This document shows positions 1 to 6,400 of a DNA stretch of 7,769 nt, in pieces. Position 1 is the stretch's first letter, and each line of letters starts with the position of its first letter. This stretch comes from Methanobacteriota archaeon (GTDB taxonomy: Archaea > Thermoplasmatota > Poseidoniia > Poseidoniales > Poseidoniaceae): NCBI GenBank assembly GCA_002714305.1, contig PAWY01000005.1, positions 44,762 through 52,530 on the forward strand, read 5' to 3'. A program made the translations under genes and the position numbers. A model generated the notes under the pieces. The model was not told the origin of the DNA. It made no database searches and saw nothing but the letters and a program-made list of their open reading frames with translations.

Positions 1-152
1 AGAGCCGTGGCGACGAAAAACCATGGGACTCCTTGAGCGAAATACAGGGCACAAACGGTACCAAACCGGGCCGTTCGGCTCTCTTGCATGTTGATGGCCA
101 TGGTGGTTGGTTTGGAGAACGGAGTGTAATACTTTACCCATCAAATGAATAG
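1..152 (+). CDS. C-terminal fragment of an upstream protein (5' end outside window)
   Basis: Starting at position 3, one frame stays open for 49 codons and ends at TAG 150-152. The other two plus frames close early in this stretch. The peptide looks like a real C-terminus: a charged start, then ALLHVDGHGGWFGERSVILY near the end. That Gly-rich turn followed by a hydrophobic strand is loosely like the last strand of thiolase-fold enzymes, but 49 residues are too few to assign a family, so I leave the product unnamed. The stop lies 58 bases before the primase start, on the same strand. Co-transcription with the primase is possible, but the A/T-rich gap could equally hold a separate promoter. Confidence 0.5.
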   Translation, partial: SRGDEKPWDSLSEIQGTNGTKPGRSALLHVDGHGGWFGERSVILYPSNE

Positions 153-179
153 AATTTAACTGAAAAAACCACAAAATAC
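153..179 (+). promoter_or_regulatory. Possible TATA-type promoter region for the primase gene
   Basis: This is the most A/T-rich stretch in the 58-base gap between the upstream stop and the primase. AATTTAA (153-159) and AAAATAC (173-179) are candidate archaeal TATA boxes. The second would place transcription start about 25 bases downstream, near 201-206, giving a very short leader before GTG 211 or about 28 bases before ATG 232. No clear BRE is visible. The assignment rests only on composition and spacing. Confidence 0.22.
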
Positions 180-210
180 ACTCATTCCAACCACAGGAAA
201 GATTGAGAGT

Positions 211-1542
211 GTGAGCCTTGGTGTCGGATTGATGCTCCCCCACGAGGCGTTCCAAGCATGGTACGGTTCGCATGAGGTTGACCTGGATTGGTTGGAGAAA
301 CCCTCCCGACATCAATTCCGATGGAGGCTTCCCACCAACGCATGGATAACCGCCACACGCCAGTTCTCTTCTCCAGCCGCCCTGCAAAAAGTGCTACGGA
401 ACTACGGGCCGCGCGATGTCTACATCGGCACATCGGCGTGGTTAATGCCAGTCAACCTTCCAAAACGAAGCGACCAAGCGTCGCCGCCTCCAGTTTTGAT
501 CGACCATTTGGTCGTCTTTGACATTGATTTCCGCCCATTTTGCTACCGACGTTTGGAGCAGGCCAGAAAAGCCACGCAAGCCCTCCTCACCTGGCTTGAT
601 GAGAACGAAGACTTGTCGTTGAAGTCCATCAGTTATAGCGGCGGCAAAGGGTTTCATCTCATCCTCACCGACAACGACCGGACCTTGTTTTCAATCCCTG
701 AGCCTCGAGAGCGAGAGGATGCCGTAAGGGCATCACGCCAGGAGTTACTCCAACGGGTGTTGGAGCAAGGTTTCCCCGTTGACCCCACGGTGACCGCCGA
801 CACACGTCGAATCATCCGCCTACCGGGTAGCCTGCATGGCACCACGGGTTGGGCCTGCACCCGCATCACGAGAGAAGACCTCGCTCGGCCGCTGAAAACA
901 TGGGTGGCGACCCTGCCAAGGCATCCCAATGCCAACAAACTCCGGTATTTTCCTTACGGGCCAAGCGATCTCCTTCAAACCCTCAAACCAAGGAGGAATC
1001 AACGCCAAAAGCGGAAAAAATCCAAGCAAACACCCATCCAATCCGATCCTCAAACCATCCTTCAATGCAGCACACAGGTGGTCGGTACAAAGGGACGGAG
1101 TTCCTTCATGGCGTGGGCTCCCAAACGATGGACAGACAACCACAAAACAGCCGTTGCCCAGCGTTTGAAGAAGTTGTCATGGGGGCCAGTTCACTGTTTT
1201 GAACACCTTGGACAAACCTTGTTGTTATCGCCACGAGCCATTCCCAAAGAACAACTCGCCAAGGAGGTATCCAACATGGGGTGGCCAGGTTTAGCAACAG
1301 AGATCAACAACCTCGGACATGCATGGGTGGACGTTTCACCGGCCTTGGAAGAAGAAGAACATGAGCGAAATGAATTGGTCCACACCGGGACGCTCGGGGA
1401 AGCTGGAGAAGGGGGAACAAAGGTCCCGTGGTCCGCAACCCATCTCGAGATGCTTCGGCGGCTTGGCGTTGACATTGATATCGGCGATGATGAGTGTTCA
1501 GGACGAGCGGAACCAGCCTTACGCGTGGTTTCCAAAGCATGA
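211..1542 (+). CDS. priS: DNA primase small (catalytic) subunit, archaeal/eukaryotic PriS type, with C-terminal extension
   Basis: PriS makes the RNA primers for chromosomal replication, normally in complex with PriL. The family motifs appear in the right order. VVFDID (residues 101-106) holds the two metal-binding aspartates D104 and D106. SGGKGFH (143-149) matches the usual SGxRGxH nucleotide-binding motif with Lys for Arg. DPTVTADTRRIIRLPGSLH (191-209) holds the expected third aspartate, D197, and the conserved His, H209. The N-terminal part (about 35-80) matches the region before the DxD in PriS proteins. The Cys/His zinc knuckle that many family members carry just after DxD is missing; only C111 is there. 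Residues 260-275 are a Lys/Arg-rich linker, and 297-378 form a compact unassigned domain, so at 443 residues the protein is longer than most PriS. The start may be GTG 211 or ATG 232 (residue 8). Neither has a strong ribosome-binding site, though GGAAAG lies upstream of GTG. No PriL is seen in this window. Confidence 0.88.
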   Translation: MSLGVGLMLPHEAFQAWYGSHEVDLDWLEKPSRHQFRWRLPTNAWITATRQFSSPAALQKVLRNYGPRDVYIGTSAWLMPVNLPKRSDQASPPPVLIDHLVVFDIDFRPFCYRRLEQARKATQALLTWLDENEDLSLKSISYSGGKGFHLILTDNDRTLFSIPEPREREDAVRASRQELLQRVLEQGFPVDPTVTADTRRIIRLPGSLHGTTGWACTRITREDLARPLKTWVATLPRHPNANKLRYFPYGPSDLLQTLKPRRNQRQKRKKSKQTPIQSDPQTILQCSTQVVGTKGRSSFMAWAPKRWTDNHKTAVAQRLKKLSWGPVHCFEHLGQTLLLSPRAIPKEQLAKEVSNMGWPGLATEINNLGHAWVDVSPALEEEEHERNELVHTGTLGEAGEGGTKVPWSATHLEMLRRLGVDIDIGDDECSGRAEPALRVVSKA

Positions 1543-1631
1543 ACGATTATAGGCTGCCAAATGTAACATCATCTTGCCCAAGAGAGCTGAAAAGCGATGA
1601 CCTTACCTCCGGACCACGGGAGACACCAACC

Positions 1632-1660
1632 GACTGCGGGGCCCGGGCAGCCCCGCAGTC
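1632..1660 (+). other. Perfect 10-bp GC-rich hairpin between primase and small gene
   Basis: GACTGCGGGG (1632-1641) is exactly complementary to CCCCGCAGTC (1651-1660), leaving a 9-base loop CCCGGGCAG. It lies 90 bases after the primase stop and 14 bases before the next ATG, so it would sit in the leader of the small gene or at the end of the primase transcript. No T-run follows it, so it is not a standard intrinsic or archaeal U-tract terminator. The remaining intergenic sequence (1543-1631) shows no gene. Confidence 0.6.
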
Positions 1661-1674
1661 ATTGAGATGATCAC

Positions 1675-1944
1675 ATGGGAATCCTGCAACGAATCCTTCA
1701 AATGTTGACCGGCGGAGGTTCCGCCCCCACCCAGAGTTACAGTTTTGGAGCCCCAAGCAGCGGTTACAGCGGAAATTCATACGCTGGCGGCCATGCTTAC
1801 AACCGAATCACCAACATGCTCGGAACGACCGGCATGAGTGAAGCCGATGTTCGAGCCCAGTTGGCTTCCAAGTATTTCTCTGAAGCCGACATCAACAAAC
1901 TCTGTGCGACCCCAAGCTTCCGTCAATTGATGGGTTGGGGTTAA
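1675..1944 (+). CDS. Small hypothetical protein, Gly/Ser/Tyr-rich linker and helical C-terminus
   Basis: An 89-residue protein that I do not recognise. It has three parts. Residues 1-13 (MGILQRILQMLTG) can form a short amphipathic helix. Residues 14-42 are low-complexity, rich in Gly, Ser, Tyr, Ala and Pro. Residues 43-89 look like two or three short helices, including MSEADVRAQLASKYFSEAD and ending in FRQLMGWG. There is no signal peptide and no membrane-length hydrophobic run. One cysteine (C77) is present. The ATG at 1675 is the only sensible start; only a weak GAG precedes it, so translation may be leaderless or SD-independent. It lies downstream of the primase on the same strand with a 132-base gap that contains the hairpin, and it converges on the minus-strand gene ending at 1967. 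A membrane-peripheral or scaffold-like role could be guessed from the shape but is not shown. Confidence 0.62.
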   Translation: MGILQRILQMLTGGGSAPTQSYSFGAPSSGYSGNSYAGGHAYNRITNMLGTTGMSEADVRAQLASKYFSEADINKLCATPSFRQLMGWG

Positions 1945-1966
1945 GCCGATCTCAGCGACCGTGTGG

Positions 1967-2476
1967 TCAAGGAGATTTGAAAGCCATCTTGGATTGACCT
2001 TTGTCCTCCAAGTGGTCCAACAACCAAAACAATCCAGCCCAGATTGACTCCGAATCCTCATCGGCCTTGGACACGTTCACCATCATGAAAATCTGAATCA
2101 CGCGGCGCCACCGACTGGCGAACATTCGCACATAGACACCACAGAAATCCTCAACCAAATCAATGGATAGGTGGCCGTTTTTGGCCAGCACACCGATGTT
2201 GTTCATGCCGATCATCAACGCGTTCATGGCGTCTTTTTCTTCACGGGTCAAGGCCGCCAATTCTTGAGGCGTCAACTCATCGTGGAGTTTGACGGTGCTG
2301 ACGGAGAATCCTCGATGAACGAGCGGGTTGTTCATGTGGGCAGCAAGGTCACGGCCAATTTCATAGCGGCGGTTCTCGTTCCAGTGCTTCATTTGGCGAA
2401 GGCTGAACAGCAGGGTAAACAGAATGGCGATACCGCTGACGGCCTCACCAACATTGGCGGCTGTTTCGATGTCCAT
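1967..2476 (-). CDS. Single-pass membrane protein, DUF4760-like, paralogue of the divergent neighbour
   Basis: A 169-residue protein with one N-terminal membrane helix (about residues 10-27, GEAVSGIAILFTLLFSLRQ) followed by a positively charged stretch and a mostly helical domain. This layout resembles small bacterial and archaeal proteins of the DUF4760 kind, whose function is unknown. It aligns by eye with the product of 2641-3165 along most of its length: NNPLVHRGFSVS with NKDFAHGSISI, ELTPQELAAL with NLTSLEELEKY, and KNGHLSIDLVEDF with HDGHFDFDVVRKQF, each followed by a Trp-containing helix (about 145-157 here). The (N/D)GH turn at residues 100-102 is the clearest shared landmark. The basic residues after the helix suggest a cytoplasmic C-terminal domain. 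The start is ATG at 2476-2474, read on the minus strand, with no ribosome-binding site. Its stop faces the 1675-1944 gene across 22 bases. Confidence 0.78.
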   Translation of the reverse strand: MDIETAANVGEAVSGIAILFTLLFSLRQMKHWNENRRYEIGRDLAAHMNNPLVHRGFSVSTVKLHDELTPQELAALTREEKDAMNALMIGMNNIGVLAKNGHLSIDLVEDFCGVYVRMFASRWRRVIQIFMMVNVSKADEDSESIWAGLFWLLDHLEDKGQSKMAFKSP

Positions 2477-2506
2477 GGTGTGACATGACAGGTGAGTTCT
2501 TCTTGT

Positions 2507-2513
2507 AGATTAT
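2507..2513 (-). promoter_or_regulatory. Possible TATA box for the minus-strand membrane protein gene
   Basis: Read on the minus strand this is CATAATC, about 34 bases before the ATG at 2476. That spacing fits an archaeal TATA box driving an almost leaderless mRNA. A T-run (GGTTTTTTCC on the minus strand) lies just upstream. The rest of the 164-base divergent gap is G+C-rich, and I see no matching TATA element for the plus-strand gene at 2641. Confidence 0.25.
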
Positions 2514-2640
2514 GCCTCGGAAAAAACCCAACATGGCCGGGTGAACAACCGGTAGGCCGTGGACCCTCTGAGCCGGTCGTCCTGACGGCAAAACACCACT
2601 CGGCCGAAGCCAAGTGTTCATTGACTTCTTGCCCTAAGCC

Positions 2641-3165
2641 ATGGTCATGGATTTGGCAATCGCATCCCAATGGGCCGAAGTCTTGGGGCTTGTGACCATT
2701 TTTGGTGCAGCCATTTACAGTTGGCTAACCATCAACGAAATCAAAAAAGACAGGAAGGCGGCATCCTCTCTGAAACTCTCCGAGTTATGGCAAAACAAGG
2801 ACTTCGCCCATGGAAGCATTTCCATCTGGATGCAACCTGACAACCTCACGTCGCTTGAAGAATTGGAGAAATATCATGGCGAGGATTACCCCAAGGTGTT
2901 CACCGTTCTGCTCACGTGGGAAAGCATCGCCATCACCCTCCATGATGGGCATTTTGATTTTGATGTGGTTCGAAAACAATTCTCCCTCTCCATGATCACC
3001 GCTTGGCAAAAAAACAAGACGCTGATTGAAAATTTCCGTAAAGAACAGGGAAGCGACCAAGCCTTCGAATGGCTCCAGTGGATTGCCGAGCGGATGATGG
3101 AATACTACGACCAACAAGAGGATGTGATTCCAGCTCAAATCGCCTACAAAGACTGGCAGCCGTAG
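2641..3165 (+). CDS. Single-pass membrane protein, DUF4760-like, divergent paralogue
   Basis: A 174-residue protein with an N-terminal membrane helix (about residues 12-31, AEVLGLVTIFGAAIYSWLTI), then a basic stretch NEIKKDRK and a helical, mildly acidic domain. It matches the 1967-2476 product in length, membrane-helix position and block order: an NKDFAHG block near 52-58, NLTSLEELEKY near 68-78, the HDGHF turn at 101-105, and a Trp-rich helix near 141-152 (FEWLQWIAERM). I therefore call the two genes paralogues, anciently diverged because overall identity looks low. ATG 2641 and ATG 2647 are both possible starts; neither has a Shine-Dalgarno sequence. It is transcribed away from its sister gene across a 164-base gap. 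The protein seems complete, since it ends at about the same point as the paralogue. Function is unknown; membrane-anchored regulator or sensor roles are only guesses. Confidence 0.78.
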   Translation: MVMDLAIASQWAEVLGLVTIFGAAIYSWLTINEIKKDRKAASSLKLSELWQNKDFAHGSISIWMQPDNLTSLEELEKYHGEDYPKVFTVLLTWESIAITLHDGHFDFDVVRKQFSLSMITAWQKNKTLIENFRKEQGSDQAFEWLQWIAERMMEYYDQQEDVIPAQIAYKDWQP

Positions 3166-3326
3166 AGCGAATTCGAACAGAACTTGACCACCGACTTGAA
3201 GCAGAGCTGTTCAAGGCGGACCACGAGTTGTAGAGGGACAGGTATCAAACCCATCTCGTCGAGAGGGAACTGAACGGTAGGTCGGAAAAGGTGGTCTCCG
3301 AATTGTCATTTGATGAAGAGGAGTGA
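3069..3326 (+). pseudogene. Possible gene remnant: charged helical frame broken by an amber codon
   Basis: In the frame shifted relative to the preceding gene, protein-like sequence begins around 3153 (LAAVERIRTELDHRLEAELF), runs to TAG 3231-3233, and continues after it as RDRYQTHLVERELNGRSEKV to an acidic end SFDEEE and TGA 3324-3326. Both halves are rich in Glu, Arg and Leu and look like one helical or coiled-coil protein. An ATG in this frame exists at 3069, inside the end of the neighbouring gene, but the residues from 3069 to about 3150 do not look protein-like. Explanations are a decayed gene, a sequencing error at the TAG (TAC would give Tyr), or a short 54-codon overlapping gene 3069-3233. 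The rest of the gap up to 3422 shows no convincing gene. Confidence 0.4.
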
Positions 3327-3422
3327 ACGCACCACGGCCCGCAATGGATGGCCTGGCGTTCCAAGAACCCCATATTTGGCCGCTTCAGCCCGATGTTCAA
3401 CGATTTCTGAACGTTGTTGGTG

Positions 3423-6400
3423 TTAGGGCTGACCGTCCCACAACATCCAATCCGTGGACTGGCCAGGTATTCGGTAGTAATTTTGACCTGTACCGGCCGG
3501 GAACTCCAACCACTCGTATCCGTTTTCGTCTACGGAACCCACGAGATGTTCATCGGGGCCCCCCGATGATTCAATGTCGCCCTGTTCATCCTCCTTCTCG
3601 TCGAACGAGTCTTCAACTTCATCGGTTGGCTCCGGAACCGCCGATGGTCCTTCAACGGGCGCTGCGACCGAAAGATTAGGTTCTTCTTTGGCCACCTCGG
3701 AGGAAGGCAGTATTTCGTCTGGTGGAGATGGCACATCCGTGAGTGTTTTCGTATCGAATTCGTCTTTGATCATGTCAAATTCATCGGACTCCATCTCCTG
3801 ATAAGCGCTCTCTTGGTGGGACGAGAACGGGCGTTGCTTTGACCGGGGCACCATCAAGATTTGAACGATGAAAATCGCGAGGAGTAAACCAACAACCGCC
3901 AACTCGATGAAACTCATCGCCGAACCCTCGTCCTTTGATTCGAGACCCTCCTCGTCAGACGCTTGTTCGTTGTTCGGTTCGTCGAGTGACGCATTGTCCT
4001 CAAACATGTTTGTCGTGTTCTGGAACGTCTCGTTTTCGTAGGTGGTATTCTCATATGTGGTGTTATCGTACTGATAGGAGTTGTTTTCAAACTGGTTTGT
4101 CTCGTTAAGATACGACGAATTGTAGTATGAATCATTCTCATAGGTGTTGTTGACATACGTGGTATTTTGATAGTTGTTGGTGATGCTTGAGCCACCCTCC
4201 GACGGCGGGGACTCACCGCTGGCACAGCCACCTGAATCAACGACAAATCCACGAGCGGTCCTCGGACACAGATCGTTCAGGTCATCCACGCCATCACCAT
4301 CGTCATCCCAATCCTCGTTCCAATCGTGACATCCGTCGCCATCCAAATCGACGGTCGGGTTGGTACGCCAACCTGGAATGCTCATCGGGCAGTTATCATC
4401 AACATCAAGCACACCGTCGGCATCATCGTCAGTATCCTCACCCGCATCAAAACATCCATCCCCGTCATAATCCGTGAAGCGGCCTGAAGACCAACCCACC
4501 GTGCCGTTCGGGCAGGCGTCATCTATATCGACGAAATCATCGTTGTCATCGTTGAAATCTTCCGTTGCGTCCAAACACCCATCACCGTCGTTATCGGTGG
4601 ATGAATTAGACATCCACCCGAGTGCGCCACTGGGGCACAAATCGGCATCATCCAGAACCGAATCACCGTCATCATCGAGGTCTTCGTTGTCATCGAGACA
4701 CCCATCGCCATCAGCGTCAGTGGATGGCAAGGAGACCCATCCTAGCGTGCCCGTTGGACATGCGTCATGGGTGTCGTTCACCTGGTCATTATCGTCGTCA
4801 GCATCCTCCGTTGAATCGCGACACCCATCGGCATCGTAATCTGTTCTGGAGCTCAGCGGAGTGGAGCGACTGGTCCAATTGAGGTCTCCCACCGGACACA
4901 AATCTACAGGATCGTCCACACCATCCTCATCATCGTCGCTGTCTTCACCGACGTCTTGGCAACCGTCTGTATCGTGATCACTGGCGGCATTGCTGGTCCA
5001 AGCCAAGGCGCCGGACGGGCATGCATCATCAACGTCCAAAATACCGTCGCCGTCGTCATCGGAATCGCAGAGGTCTCCCGAAGAATCAACGTCGTAATCG
5101 TCTTGGTTTGGGTTGTAGATGTTGGGGCAATTGTCCCTGGAATTGGTGATGCTATCGGCATCGGCATCGGGACTCATTCTCGCAACGAACAGATCAGAAC
5201 CATCCGAAGTTGTTTTGCTGTCGAGACCAAAAACATGGTCCGTGGTTTGGTAGTGTAAATCTCCTGCAACCAAGATGGATTGGCTGGACACCTGAGCGAT
5301 GGCATTGATGGACGCTGAACCTTCGGGTTGCTGGGCCCATTCCCACGAGCCTGCTGTTGAAGCAACAGCAACAAAGCCAGTCCCAGATGCGGACAGCGTT
5401 GTAAGACCAACGCTGATGACCCCAGTTTTCTGGCCTGCGACGGCAATGCTCTGATTGCCCACGAAGCGTACGGCGTGAATTTCATCGTTTGACGAGCCCC
5501 CGAGGGAAATCGACCAATCCCAACCCATGGAGGTGTTGTTCCAGAACGTGATCATGCCATCTCTCGAGCCACCCGTGTTGACTGAACAACAATTCGGGTA
5601 GGATATGGAACCATCGAACCAACCTGCGAGAACCACATCACCGCTTGAACTCACATCAAGGGACCGTATCCTGTTGTCGTTTTGAGACGCAGATGGCTCC
5701 CCAAGGAGGGTAGCCGAACCGTTCCCGTGGTAAAGTCGGACCAAACCACCCCTGTTTTGGTCGGTGTAAGTGCTCGACCCCGTGGCAAACTCATTCCAAT
5801 ATCCACCACGATCGTAGAGAACCGCTCCTCCGTTGGGGTCGCCTTGAATACTGTCAGCAATGGGACCTTGATAGCGTCCATTCGAGCTGAACTCATGGTC
5901 CCAGCTCGAACTTGTTGCGTTCCAATAAGCAACACATGTTCGAATGCCGGAGGAGGTGCTGATTTGGGTCGAATCAACAACCAAGCCTGAAGAGCACGCC
6001 CCCAAAACATACACATTACCAAGGCCGTCGACCGTAATATCGTTAGAAACATAATAGTCGTGCCTGAAATTGATTTGATTGTACGTCTCCCAACCGTTCG
6101 CAGACGTCCAAGTGACCACGCCAAATCCAGACCCGCTTGTTTTTTGCATGATGTTGGGGACCTCCATGTGGTCGGCCCAAAAGAAACTCACCCAGACCGT
6201 CCCATTGGGGCTAACATCCATGTTCATGCTCATCTTGTTGTGGTTGTAAAGGGAATTCGAGGCCCAATTTTGGTAGTCAATTCGATCCCGACCAAACGTG
6301 ATTTGATCTGCAGAAATCCATTGACCGTTGTTATCGATAATCGCAAGGATCAATTTGTTGTCCACAGTTCCACCGATCGCATGTTGACCGAATCTCAAAC

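Noticed and set aside
1584..1672. Box C/D guide RNA suggested by CTGA, GATGA and GAGATGA near the hairpin
   Set aside because: The C box does not match RUGAUGA well and the box order and spacing are wrong.
2171..2488. Plus-strand frame of 105 codons opposite the minus-strand membrane protein gene
   Set aside because: It is a shadow; the minus frame has a membrane helix and a paralogue next door.
3231..3233. TAG read as pyrrolysine or by readthrough
   Set aside because: Nothing in the window (no pyl genes, no methylamine methyltransferase context) supports it; decay or a base error is simpler.
3386..3422. Weak inverted repeat (GTTCA and TGAAC) after the giant gene as a terminator
   Set aside because: The stem is only 5 bp with no T-run on the minus strand, too weak to claim.
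3323..3679. Plus-strand frame starting with GTG that overlaps the TGA of the broken frame
   Set aside because: Most of it is antisense to the end of the giant protein. Only the first 33 or so codons lie in free sequence and they show no recognisable motif.
4187..5258. Several long open frames on the plus strand and other minus frames opposite the TSP3 repeats
   Set aside because: They are by-products of the repetitive GAT/GAC codons; their products are low-complexity His/Ser/Arg strings, while the Asp-rich frame shows a clear domain pattern.
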